From JBHENW01 sp046261875 (GTDB lineage: Bacteria; Acidobacteriota; Thermoanaerobaculia; UBA5066; Gp7-AA6): DNA of 14,837 nt. The stretch spans positions 1 through 14,837 of the forward strand of contig JBHENW010000131.1 in NCBI GenBank assembly GCA_046261875.1, read 5' to 3'. Shown in pieces: positions 6,924 to 13,764 of this stretch. Both the position numbers and the translations under genes were made by a program. The notes beneath the pieces are model-generated. The model had not been told where the DNA came from, did not search any database, and saw only the letters and a program-made list of their open reading frames with translations. Each line of letters begins with the position of its first letter. The first letter of the stretch is position 1.

Positions 6924-7291
6924 GGCTGTCCGCGTCCCGAGAGCTCGAGCACGTACGCGACGGTCTGGCGAATCTCCTCGTCGGTCAGCTTGCCCTGGAA
7001 CTTCGGCATCGGGTCGTGACCCTCCCGGATCTGGTGTTCGATCGAGGCCGCGGTACCGTCACCGCGCCACTTCCCGTCGATGAGGTTCGCGTAAGGGAAG
7101 CGGCCGGCGACGATCGTCTTCCCGTCGCCGCGGACGGAATGACAAGACGCGCACTTGCGGTCGAAGATCTTCTGGCCGGCCGCGACCTCGCGCCCGTGCC
7201 CGTCCCCTTCCGGCAAAACGTCCTCGCCGCACGCGAGACAGGAGAGCACCGCGGCGGCGAGCAGGCCGGCCAGGAAGGGGCGCCGTCGCAC
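6920..7291 (-). CDS. Mono-heme c-type cytochrome, predicted lipoprotein
   Basis: Encodes 123 residues from GTG 7291. A longer reading from 7429 adds an Arg/Pro-rich tail unlike a signal peptide and runs through the divergent promoter region. The RRRPFLAGLLAAAVLSCLAC start looks like a lipoprotein signal with Cys 18 or 21 as lipid anchor. Heme-binding CASCH is at 47-51, and M95 in the DPMPKF segment is the probable distal ligand. Length and the LTDEEIRQTVAYVLEL C-terminal helix fit class I cytochrome c (cytochrome c6/cbb3-subunit-like). It should carry electrons in the periplasm, anchored to a membrane. The partner is unknown. It is the first gene of a two-gene unit with the LON-domain gene and diverges from the ferredoxin gene. 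Confidence 0.85.
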   Translation of the reverse strand: MRRRPFLAGLLAAAVLSCLACGEDVLPEGDGHGREVAAGQKIFDRKCASCHSVRGDGKTIVAGRFPYANLIDGKWRGDGTAASIEHQIREGHDPMPKFQGKLTDEEIRQTVAYVLELSGRGQP

Positions 7292-7298
7292 GGCGCCA

Positions 7299-7304
7299 AG
7301 TGTA
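7299..7304 (-). promoter_or_regulatory. -10-like hexamer TACACT for cytochrome c
   Basis: TACACT on the minus strand is followed by exactly 7 nt and then GTG 7291. A transcript starting at the usual distance from this box would begin at or next to the start codon. No Shine-Dalgarno is present in those 7 nt. This supports both the GTG start and a leaderless mRNA. Confidence 0.4.
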
Positions 7305-7353
7305 ACCGGGCGTGTCCTTCCCGGCGGGCGGTTCAGCGAATTCTTAGCCGTGC

Positions 7354-7359
7354 TAACTT
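7354..7359 (+). promoter_or_regulatory. -10-like hexamer TAACTT for ferredoxin
   Basis: TAACTT lies 9 nt before ATG 7369, leaving room for a leader of at most about 3 nt. The 77-bp region 7292-7368 thus holds back-to-back promoter candidates for the cytochrome and ferredoxin genes. Confidence 0.35.
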
Positions 7360-7368
7360 CCGCGCGGC

Positions 7369-7641
7369 ATGGCGGATCCGCGCGACAAGGTGGCGGGAAG
7401 CGTCGCGGGCGATTTCTACGTCGATACACAGTGCATCGATTGCGACGTCTGTCGGGTCACCGCTCCAGGCAACTTTCAGCGAGACGAAAACCGCGGCTTT
7501 TCGTTCGTCTTCCGGCAGCCCGGCACCCCGGACGAGCGCGCGCGCTGCGAAGAGGCGATGGACAGCTGTCCCGTCGAAGCCATTGGAAGCGACGGGGAGG
7601 CGATCCTCGCGGCGATTCAGCCGGGCAGCGCGCGGAAATAA
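7369..7641 (+). CDS. Single-cluster [4Fe-4S] ferredoxin
   Basis: Encodes 90 residues with cysteines C22, C25 and C28 in a CxxCxxC run (CIDCDVC) and C67 followed by proline (DSCP), the ligand set of a bacterial monocluster ferredoxin. An extra cysteine, C60, could form a disulfide or belong to an alternative ligand pattern. The N-terminal 14 residues and the C-terminal tail are short and without further motifs. It is a small cytoplasmic electron carrier; the partner enzyme cannot be told from the locus. The 3' end overlaps the convergent UDP-glucuronate decarboxylase gene by 25 bp. Confidence 0.9.
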   Translation: MADPRDKVAGSVAGDFYVDTQCIDCDVCRVTAPGNFQRDENRGFSFVFRQPGTPDERARCEEAMDSCPVEAIGSDGEAILAAIQPGSARK

Positions 7642-8549
7642 TCGATCGTCCGCCGCAGTCCTTCGTCCAGGTCGACCCGGGGCGACCACCCGAGCTTCTC
7701 GCGCGCCCGCGTGATGTCCGGCTGGCGTACCTTCGGGTCATCCTCCGGCAGCGGCTTGAAGACGATCTCGCTGCGTGTTCCGGTCAGGGCGCGGATCCGC
7801 TCGGCGAACTTGAGGACCGAAAGCTCCATCGGGTTCCCGAGGTTGACCGGCTCGGCCTCGTTCGACAAGAGCAGGCGATAGATGCCGTCCACCAAGTCGG
7901 ACACGTAGCAGAAGGACCGGGTCTGCGAGCCGTCTCCGAACACGGTCATCGGCTCTTCGGCGAGAGCCTGGGAGATGAGAGCGGGCACGACCCGTCCGTC
8001 GCGCGGCCGCATCCGCTCACCATAGGTATTGAAGATACGCACGATCCTCGTGTCCACGCCGTGCGCCCGGTGATATGCCATCGTCATCGATTCCGCGAAG
8101 CGTTTGGCCTCGTCGTAGACGCCGCGGGGTCCGATGGGGTTCACGTTTCCCCAGTACGACTCGGGCTGCGGGTGCACGAGCGGGTCGCCGTACACCTCGG
8201 ACGTCGAGGCGAGCAGGAAGCGCGCCCTCTTCTCCTTGGCCAGTCCGAGCGCCTTGTGGGTGCCGAGCGACCCGACCTTGAGCGTCTGGATGGGCAGCTC
8301 GAGGTAGTCGATGGGCGAGGCGGGGGAGGCGAAATGGAGAACCGCATCGAGCGGACCGTCCACGAAGATGAACTGCGAGACGTCGTGGCGGACGAAACGG
8401 AAACTCTTCTCTTCCGCCAGGTGCGCGATGTTTCGCAGGTTGCCCGTGAGCAGGCTGTCCATGGCGATGACTTCGTGGCCTTCGGCGAGGAGACGGTCGC
8501 ACAGATGGCTTCCGAGAAAGCCGGCGCCTCCGGTCACGAGCACGCGCAT
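7617..8549 (-). CDS. UDP-glucuronate decarboxylase (UDP-xylose synthase)
   Basis: Encodes 310 residues; ATG 8549 is chosen because it begins the Rossmann fold directly (MRVLVTGGAGFLGSH, GxxGxxG at 7-13). It is an extended SDR with T116 and E118 in the STSEVYG segment, Y145/K149 as the YxxxK pair, and R275, which matches the arginine used by the human enzyme with a constant offset of two residues. HFASPASPIDY, YWGNVNPIGPRGVYDEAKR and RIFNTYGERM are hallmarks of UDP-xylose synthase and argue against dTDP-glucose dehydratase. It makes UDP-xylose and CO2 from UDP-GlcA through an NAD-linked 4-keto intermediate. It is last in the six-gene operon, 5 bp after the dehydrogenase that supplies its substrate. 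Confidence 0.92.
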   Translation of the reverse strand: MRVLVTGGAGFLGSHLCDRLLAEGHEVIAMDSLLTGNLRNIAHLAEEKSFRFVRHDVSQFIFVDGPLDAVLHFASPASPIDYLELPIQTLKVGSLGTHKALGLAKEKRARFLLASTSEVYGDPLVHPQPESYWGNVNPIGPRGVYDEAKRFAESMTMAYHRAHGVDTRIVRIFNTYGERMRPRDGRVVPALISQALAEEPMTVFGDGSQTRSFCYVSDLVDGIYRLLLSNEAEPVNLGNPMELSVLKFAERIRALTGTRSEIVFKPLPEDDPKVRQPDITRAREKLGWSPRVDLDEGLRRTIDYFRALPG

Positions 8550-8554
8550 TCCGG

Positions 8555-9847
8555 TTACCGTCCGACGGCCGCGTAGGTCCAACCGGCGGATTTCATCTCT
8601 TTCGGTTCGTAGACGTTGCGCAGGTCCACCATGGTCTTGCTGCGGAGCAGCGAAGCCAGCCGCTCCAGGTCGAGGGCGCGGAACTCGTTCCATTCCGTCA
8701 GGAGCACGAGGAAATCCGCCCCGTCCGCGCAGTCGTAGGCATCCCGCGCATAGTGGACGTCCGGGAGGAGCGCGCGGGCGTTCTCCATCGCCGCCGGGTC
8801 GAACGCACGGACGCGGGCGCCGGCTGAGAGGAGGTCGCGGACCACGGCGATCGCCGGAGACTCGCGGATGTCGTCCGTCTCCGGCTTGAAGGAGAGCCCG
8901 AGGACCGCCGCCGTCTTCCCTTCGAGCCCGCCGACGGCCAGGCTGATCTTCTGGATCATCCGCGCCGTCGTCGCCCGGTTGACGTCGATCGTCGCCTCGA
9001 TGAGGCGGAACTGGTACCCGTGCTGGCGGGCCAGGTCCGCCGCCGCCGCCGTGTCCTTGGGGAAACAGGAACCGCCGAACCCGGGCCCTGGGTGCAGGAA
9101 CTTCGACCCGATCCGCTTGTCCAGTCCCATGCCGCGAGCGACGTCGTGAACGTCGGCGCCCATCAGCTCGCACATCCGGGCGATCTCGTTGATGAAGGAG
9201 ATCTTCACGGCGAGGAAGCCGTTGGATGCGTATTTGATGAGCTCCGCGGAGGCGACGTCCGTGATGACGAACGGCGTCTCGATCAAGAAGAGCGGGCTGT
9301 AGATCTCCTTCATGACCTCGACCGCGCGTTTGTCCGACGCGCCGATGACGATCCGGTCCGGGCGCAGGAAATCGGCGACCGCCGAGCCTTCGCGGAGGAA
9401 CTCGGGATTAGAGACCACGGAGAACTCGTGCCGGCGGTTCTGGCCGATGACCTGCTCGATCATCCGCCCGGTGCCGGTCGGGACGGTGGACTTCGTGACC
9501 ACGACTTTGTAGCCGTTCATGTGCTCCCCGATCGTCTCGGCGACCTGTCGCACGAAGGTCAGGTCGGGGGAGCCGTCCGGCCGGGGGGGCGTGCCGACGG
9601 CGATGAATATGGCCAGGGAGCTCTCGATCGCCGACTTCAAGTCCGTCGTGAAGCGGAGACGGCCGGCCCGCTCGTTCTTCGCGACGAGCTCCTCCAGTCC
9701 CGGCTCGTAGATCGGGATCTGGCCGCGCTGGAGCGAGGCGATCTTCGCCTCGTCCTTGTCCACGCAGGTGACGTTCATGCCGAAGTCCGCGAGACAGGCG
9801 CCGGTGACAAGGCCGACGTAGCCCGTGCCGACCATGCAGATGTTCAT
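8555..9847 (-). CDS. ugd: UDP-glucose 6-dehydrogenase
   Basis: Encodes 430 residues from ATG 9847. The N-terminal NAD domain starts MNICMVGTGYVGLVTG. The catalytic cysteine is C261 in PGFGGSCFPKD, with K205 (AELIKYASN) and D265 as the expected active-site partners. The C-terminal UDP-binding domain runs from about 310 (TAAVLGLSFKPETDDIRESP) to the end. Length is typical for the bacterial family. It oxidises UDP-glucose twice with NAD+ to UDP-glucuronate, the precursor for both flanking enzymes. The ATG overlaps the stop of the 4-epimerase gene (ATGA). UDP-N-acetylmannosamine dehydrogenase is a relative, but the motifs fit UDP-glucose dehydrogenase better. Confidence 0.94.
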   Translation of the reverse strand: MNICMVGTGYVGLVTGACLADFGMNVTCVDKDEAKIASLQRGQIPIYEPGLEELVAKNERAGRLRFTTDLKSAIESSLAIFIAVGTPPRPDGSPDLTFVRQVAETIGEHMNGYKVVVTKSTVPTGTGRMIEQVIGQNRRHEFSVVSNPEFLREGSAVADFLRPDRIVIGASDKRAVEVMKEIYSPLFLIETPFVITDVASAELIKYASNGFLAVKISFINEIARMCELMGADVHDVARGMGLDKRIGSKFLHPGPGFGGSCFPKDTAAAADLARQHGYQFRLIEATIDVNRATTARMIQKISLAVGGLEGKTAAVLGLSFKPETDDIRESPAIAVVRDLLSAGARVRAFDPAAMENARALLPDVHYARDAYDCADGADFLVLLTEWNEFRALDLERLASLLRSKTMVDLRNVYEPKEMKSAGWTYAAVGR

Positions 9848-10794
9848 GCGCACTCGCTCCGGTACCACGCCACGGCGCGGCGCAGGCCCTCTTCGAGCGG
9901 GACGCGGGGGCGGAAGCCCAGCAGGCGCCCGGCTTTGGCCACGTCGGCATACGTCACCGGCACGTCCCCCGGTTGATCCGGCTCGCGCCGGACCCGGGCG
10001 GTGCGGCCGGTGGAGCGTTCGACGTGCGCCAGGAGCTCGGCCAGCGTCACGGGCCGCGCCCCCCCCAGGTTGATGATCTCGAAACCGGAGTCCAGATCGA
10101 GCGTTGCTTCGACCCCGTCGGCGATGTCGTCGATGTACGTGTAGTCGCGCCGCGAGCTGCCGTCACCGTAGAGCGTGATCGGCTCGCCGCGTTCGATGGA
10201 TTGGATGAAACGGGAAATCGCCATCTCCGGCCGCTGGCGGGGCCCGTAGACGGTGAAAAAGCGCAGGCAGGCGGTCGAGAGACGGTGCAGGTGGTGGGCA
10301 GTGTACACGTGGAGCTCGCCGGCGCGTTTGGTCGTGGCGTAGGGCGAGATCGGACGGTCGATCGGGTCCTCCTCGGAGAAAGGGAGCTTCGCGTTGACCC
10401 CGTACACCGACGACGAAGAGGCGAAGACGAAGCGGGGCCGTCCATGCGCGACCGCCGCGTCGAGTAGATGGAGCGTCCCGATGCAGTTGACGTCTTCGTA
10501 CAGCACGGGATGCGCCAGCGACGGGCGGACCCCCGCGCGCGCGGCGAGGTGGATCACGGCGTCGAAGCGCTCCTCCCCGAAGAGCCGGAAGACGAGGTCG
10601 CGGTCCCGGATGCCCCCCTCGACGAGCCGGTACGCGGGGGATCCGAGGTGCGCCTCGACGTTGCGCCGTTTACGCGCGGGATCGTAGAAGTCGTTGAAGT
10701 CGTCCAGAACGACCACGCGATCTCCACGGGCCAGGCGCCGGTCGGCGAGGTGCGAGCCGATGAATCCGGCTCCGCCGGTGATCAGGAGGTTCAA
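9844..10794 (-). CDS. NAD-dependent UDP-sugar epimerase, probable UDP-glucuronate 4-epimerase
   Basis: Encodes 316 residues from a TTG start that opens directly into the Rossmann strand (MNLLITGGAGFIGSH; GxxGxxG at 7-13). Y152/K156 (SPYATTKRAGE) and S127-S129 form the SDR catalytic set. DDFNDFYDPARKRRN at 31-45 is characteristic of UDP-glucuronate 4-epimerases, as is AARAGVRPS. It would interconvert UDP-GlcA and UDP-GalA, and the adjacent UDP-glucose dehydrogenase gene supports this substrate. UDP-glucose or UDP-GlcNAc 4-epimerase activity cannot be excluded from sequence alone. No Shine-Dalgarno precedes the TTG, and initiation probably relies on ribosomes arriving from mlaD 10 bp upstream. 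The 3' end overlaps ugd by 4 bp. Confidence 0.85.
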   Translation of the reverse strand: MNLLITGGAGFIGSHLADRRLARGDRVVVLDDFNDFYDPARKRRNVEAHLGSPAYRLVEGGIRDRDLVFRLFGEERFDAVIHLAARAGVRPSLAHPVLYEDVNCIGTLHLLDAAVAHGRPRFVFASSSSVYGVNAKLPFSEEDPIDRPISPYATTKRAGELHVYTAHHLHRLSTACLRFFTVYGPRQRPEMAISRFIQSIERGEPITLYGDGSSRRDYTYIDDIADGVEATLDLDSGFEIINLGGARPVTLAELLAHVERSTGRTARVRREPDQPGDVPVTYADVAKAGRLLGFRPRVPLEEGLRRAVAWYRSECA

Positions 10795-10808
10795 GTTCGA
10801 GGGATCAT
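10791..10808 (-). other. Five-codon mini-ORF bridging mlaD and the epimerase
   Basis: On the minus strand the mlaD stop lies inside ATGA. That ATG opens a reading of five codons (MIPRT) whose own TGA overlaps the TTG start of the epimerase. Both junctions are visible directly. A role as a reinitiation relay is inference, and chance is quite possible at this length. Confidence 0.25.
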
Positions 10809-12025
10809 CGCGAAGCGGGCGTCGGGGTCGGCGCCGGCCCCTCGAGCGGACCGGAGTCGCCGGAGGCGTCCCTCTGGGCCCGCTCGTACCGCTTCTTGAT
10901 TCCGGACTTCTGACGGTTGCGGATGAGCCATCGGAGGATCTCCGACTCGTCGATCCCGACGATGATGTCGTTGGCCGCGTCGAAGAGAGCGGGGTCGTTG
11001 ATCAGCTTCCCGGCCGTTCCCGCCCCTTCGTCCAGCTTGCGTCCGATCGAGTCGAGCCGCCGCGTGAAGTTCCGGAGGTTCTGCGTCAGCTCCCGGCCGA
11101 CCTGCTCGTCGCGAAGCAGGCGCGGAATGGTGCCCTCCCCCTTCTCGAGCTGGCTCGCCACGGCGGCGAGGGAGACGGCGGTTGCGGAAAGCTTTTCGAG
11201 CAGACCGTAGACCTTCTGCTTCCCTTCGGGGTCCGCGAGGAGCGCCGGGATGGCTCCGGTGTTCGTGCGCATCCCTTCGTCGATCTTCCCGAACACGTTG
11301 CGCACGGCCTGGATCGCCCCCCGGAGGGACTCGGTCGTCTCGCGGCCGTATTTTTCATCGGCGATCAGCCTCCCGGCCAGCCCCTTGCCGCTCTCGATCT
11401 TGCGGAGAATGGAGTTCAGAGACGTCAGCGTCGCATTGAGGTTGTTCCCGAGCCGGGCGCTCTCCTCGCTGTCGGAGGTCAACGCGCCGAGGAAGCCTTT
11501 GCCCTCCTCCGTGCGCCCCAGGATGTTCTTGAGCGAGCGCGCGATGCCCGAAAGGTCCGTGAGGAGGTCGCCGCCCCCCTCGAGCAGCTTTTCCAGGCCG
11601 GCTCCCGGCGCGGCGGCGATCTCCCCCCCGACCGGGACCTGGGGCTCCTTGGGGGACCCGCCGGCGAGGTCCACGTACTTGTCTCCGAGCAGACCGATCG
11701 TCTTGATGGAAGCGCGGGTACCCGTTCGCATGCGCGGAATGACCTTTCGATCGATCTCGTAGACGACCCGCACGCTCTGGTCCGCGGGGTCCGGGGAGAG
11801 GTTCACCTCGAGCACGTTGCCGATCGTGACGCCGTTCAAGCGGACGGGGTTGCCCGACACGAGGCCGGCGGCCGTCTCGAAGTGCGTCTGGAACGGAAGC
11901 TTTTTCTTGAAGAGGTTGGCGCGGCGCCCGACCATGAAGACCGACAGCATGACGAACACGAGGGCGACGAGGACCACGAGGCCCACGCGGAACCGGCGCC
12001 GGACGTGCGTCGTTGTGGCCGGCAC
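10805..12025 (-). CDS. mlaD: MlaD-type MCE-domain lipid transport protein with long repeat tail
   Basis: Encodes 406 residues from GTG 12025, with GGAGG placed 6 nt upstream; a longer reading would lie inside the ATPase gene. One N-terminal membrane anchor (about 13-33) is followed by an MCE domain (about 43-125: FETAAGLVSGNPVRLNGVTIGNV, then IKTIGLLGDKYVDL). A long C-terminal region contains five spaced glycine-rich repeats (about 172-349), then a helix and a Pro/Thr-rich end. Escherichia coli MlaD is about 180 residues, so the tail more than doubles the protein. MCE proteins form hexameric rings that carry phospholipids between membranes, and the helical tail may extend the channel into the periplasm (inference). 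It works with the MlaE and MlaF products encoded just upstream; no mlaA, mlaB or mlaC is visible. Confidence 0.88.
   Translation of the reverse strand: MPATTTHVRRRFRVGLVVLVALVFVMLSVFMVGRRANLFKKKLPFQTHFETAAGLVSGNPVRLNGVTIGNVLEVNLSPDPADQSVRVVYEIDRKVIPRMRTGTRASIKTIGLLGDKYVDLAGGSPKEPQVPVGGEIAAAPGAGLEKLLEGGGDLLTDLSGIARSLKNILGRTEEGKGFLGALTSDSEESARLGNNLNATLTSLNSILRKIESGKGLAGRLIADEKYGRETTESLRGAIQAVRNVFGKIDEGMRTNTGAIPALLADPEGKQKVYGLLEKLSATAVSLAAVASQLEKGEGTIPRLLRDEQVGRELTQNLRNFTRRLDSIGRKLDEGAGTAGKLINDPALFDAANDIIVGIDESEILRWLIRNRQKSGIKKRYERAQRDASGDSGPLEGPAPTPTPASR
10979..11512 (-). repeat. Five tandem ~38-residue repeats inside MlaD
   Basis: Units with the core (D/E)xGxGxxGxL and a following acidic residue begin near residues 173 (EEGKGFLGAL), 211 (ESGKGLAGRL), 249 (DEGMRTNTGAIPALL), 294 (EKGEGTIPRLL) and 332 (DEGAGTAGKL). 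Spacing is 38, 38, 45 and 38 residues. Predicted helices fill the spacers. The repeats are diverged in DNA, so this is an old protein-level repeat and not a recent tandem duplication. Confidence 0.7.
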
Positions 12026-12026
12026 G

Positions 12027-12851
12027 TCAGCCCTCCGACCGGACGGCCCGGAACGTCCCGGTGCCGCACGGGAACCCCATCGCGCGGAAGTAGTCCTGCA
12101 GGATCGGGTGGCCACCCTGGGCCGCCTCGTCGAAGGTCCCGACGAACTGGAACCGGCCCTGGTGGAGAAAGGCGAGGCGGTCGGAGACCGTCCGGGCAGT
12201 CATGATGTCGTGCGTCACGACGACGGAGGTCGTGTGGAGCCGGACGTTCAGGTCCACGATGAGCTCCGCGATCTTTTCTGAGGTCAGGGGATCGAGCCCG
12301 GTCGTCGGCTCGTCGTAGAGGATCACCTCGGGCTCCAGGGTGATCGACCGCGCGAGGGCGACGCGCTTGCGCATGCCGCCGGAGAGCTCCGCCGGCATCT
12401 TGCGCTGGGTCCCGGGCAGCCCGACCATCTCGAGCTTCTCCGCGACGAGAGCGGCGATCTCCTCGGGAGACTTGTCGAGGTGCTCGCGGATCGGAAAAGC
12501 GATGTTGTCCTCGACGTTCATGGAGTCGAACAGCGCCCCTCCCTGGAAGAGCATCGCGAGACGGCGGCGGACGGGGGAGAGATCTTCCTCCGAGAGAGGC
12601 ACGACGGACTGGCCGAAGACGCGCACGTCTCCGTCGTCCGGCTTCTCCAGGCCATTGATGTGGCGCAGGGTCACGCTCTTGCCCGTGCCGGACGGGCCGA
12701 GGATGCAGAGGACTTCGCCCCGGTAGATCTTGACGCTGACGCCCGCGAGGACTTCGCGCAGCCCGTAGCGCTTCCAGACGCGCTCGAACTCGACGACCGT
12801 TTCGGGCTGCGCCCCGGCAACCGGGGTCGCGGCGGCGTTGGAGGCGCTCAC
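12027..12851 (-). CDS. mlaF: MlaF-type ABC transporter ATP-binding protein
   Basis: Encodes 274 residues from GTG 12851, which overlaps the permease stop (GTGA). The frame stays open much further upstream, but that part is a shadow of the permease. Walker A GPSGTGKS is at 52-59, Q-loop Q103, signature LSGGM 156-160, Walker B VILYDEP 176-182, and the switch histidine H214 (VVVTHDI). The HINGLEKPDDGDV and LFQGGALFDSMNV segments are typical of the Mla/Ttg2A group. It hydrolyses ATP on the cytoplasmic side of the MlaE permease to power lipid movement. The mlaD start comes 1 bp after its stop. Confidence 0.92.
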   Translation of the reverse strand: MSASNAAATPVAGAQPETVVEFERVWKRYGLREVLAGVSVKIYRGEVLCILGPSGTGKSVTLRHINGLEKPDDGDVRVFGQSVVPLSEEDLSPVRRRLAMLFQGGALFDSMNVEDNIAFPIREHLDKSPEEIAALVAEKLEMVGLPGTQRKMPAELSGGMRKRVALARSITLEPEVILYDEPTTGLDPLTSEKIAELIVDLNVRLHTTSVVVTHDIMTARTVSDRLAFLHQGRFQFVGTFDEAAQGGHPILQDYFRAMGFPCGTGTFRAVRSEG

Positions 12852-13675
12852 AGGGCGAGGAACAGCTTGGTCAGAAAGAAATCGGAGATGAGGACGCAGA
12901 TGGAGGCCAGCACGACCGTCTGGGTCGTGGCGCGCCCGACCGAAGCGGCACCCCCCTTGACCTGCAACCCGTTGTAGCAGCCGATCGCGGCAATCTCGAG
13001 CCCGAAGAAGAAACTCTTCCCGAGACCGCTCATGATGTCGGAGATCTTGAGGTAGTTCCAGACGCTGCTCAAGTAGTCCTGCGCCGTCATCTGGAGCTCG
13101 ACGACGCAGATGAAGAGCCCGCCGAGGATGCCGAGCACGTCGGCGAGAGCCGTCAGGACCGGCATCATGATGATGGTCGCAAGGAGCCGCGGCGTCACGA
13201 GGCGCCGGATGGGCGAAATGGCCATGGAGCGCAGCGCGTCCACCTGCTCCGTGACGGTCATCGAGCCGATCTCCGCCGTAATGCCGGATCCGACGCGGCC
13301 CCCGACCATCAGGGCCGTCAGCACGGGGCCGAGCTCGCGGACGAGGGAAAGAGAGACGACCCGGCCGATGAAGAACTTCCCGCCGAATGCCGCGAGAGAG
13401 TAGGCCGTCTGGAGGGCGAGGACCATGCCGGTGAAAAGCGCCGTGATGCCCGTGATGGAGACGGACTTGACGCCGATCTCGTCCATCTGCCACACGAGCT
13501 CGTTTCTGTAGAAGGGCCGCGTGACGCATCCTTTGAGGGCCTGCCAGGTCATCTCCGCGAGCCCGCCCGCATACTCCACGATCGCCTGGCCCTTTTGACC
13601 GAACCGGTCGACGAACCGGAGCCATCGGATGTTCCGGTAGAAGATCTGGGTCGCGGATTCGGGGGGAGGCGTCAT
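12848..13675 (-). CDS. mlaE: MlaE-type ABC transporter permease
   Basis: Encodes 275 residues from ATG 13675; a TTG ten codons upstream was not chosen. The N-terminal amphipathic part (to about 70) is followed by several membrane segments, approximately at 72-92, 160-192, 220-238 and 250-272. The conserved loop ELGPVLTALMVGGRVGSGITAE (114-135) and the EQ motif VTEQVDAL (141-148) that contacts the ATPase are intact. Family members are inner-membrane dimers sitting under an MCE ring and moving phospholipids. It is the first gene of the operon. TACAAT lies 11 nt before the start, leaving an mRNA leader of only a few bases. Confidence 0.92.
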   Translation of the reverse strand: MTPPPESATQIFYRNIRWLRFVDRFGQKGQAIVEYAGGLAEMTWQALKGCVTRPFYRNELVWQMDEIGVKSVSITGITALFTGMVLALQTAYSLAAFGGKFFIGRVVSLSLVRELGPVLTALMVGGRVGSGITAEIGSMTVTEQVDALRSMAISPIRRLVTPRLLATIIMMPVLTALADVLGILGGLFICVVELQMTAQDYLSSVWNYLKISDIMSGLGKSFFFGLEIAAIGCYNGLQVKGGAASVGRATTQTVVLASICVLISDFFLTKLFLAL

Positions 13676-13686
13676 GAGCCGCGGCG

Positions 13687-13692
13687 ATTGTA
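13687..13692 (-). promoter_or_regulatory. -10-like hexamer TACAAT for the mla/UDP-uronate operon
   Basis: TACAAT on the minus strand is five of six bases like the sigma-70 consensus and ends 11 nt before mlaE ATG 13675. No clear -35 element is seen at 16-18 bp. It is the best promoter candidate for the six-gene operon and leaves a leader of about 4-5 nt. Confidence 0.4.
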
Positions 13693-13751
13693 CGTCGAGG
13701 CGCAAACCTTCGAGCGACCGGAGTTTCTCCCTTGGCGCGGACCCGTTCCGT

Positions 13752-13757
13752 TAGCAT
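13752..13757 (+). promoter_or_regulatory. -10-like hexamer TAGCAT for the acyltransferase
   Basis: TAGCAT is followed by 7 nt and then GTG 13765, so a transcript would begin at or beside the start codon. Together with 13687-13692 it makes a compact divergent promoter region of about 90 bp. Confidence 0.4.
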
Positions 13758-13764
13758 CCGCACG

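Noticed and set aside
8550..9173. Long N-terminal extension of the UDP-xylose synthase frame
   Set aside because: It lies within ugd in another frame and would precede the Rossmann strand, which starts exactly at ATG 8549.
10694..12205. Plus-strand open frame of 503 codons opposite mlaD and part of mlaF
   Set aside because: No recognisable domain. The opposite strand encodes MCE and ABC motifs in coupled genes.
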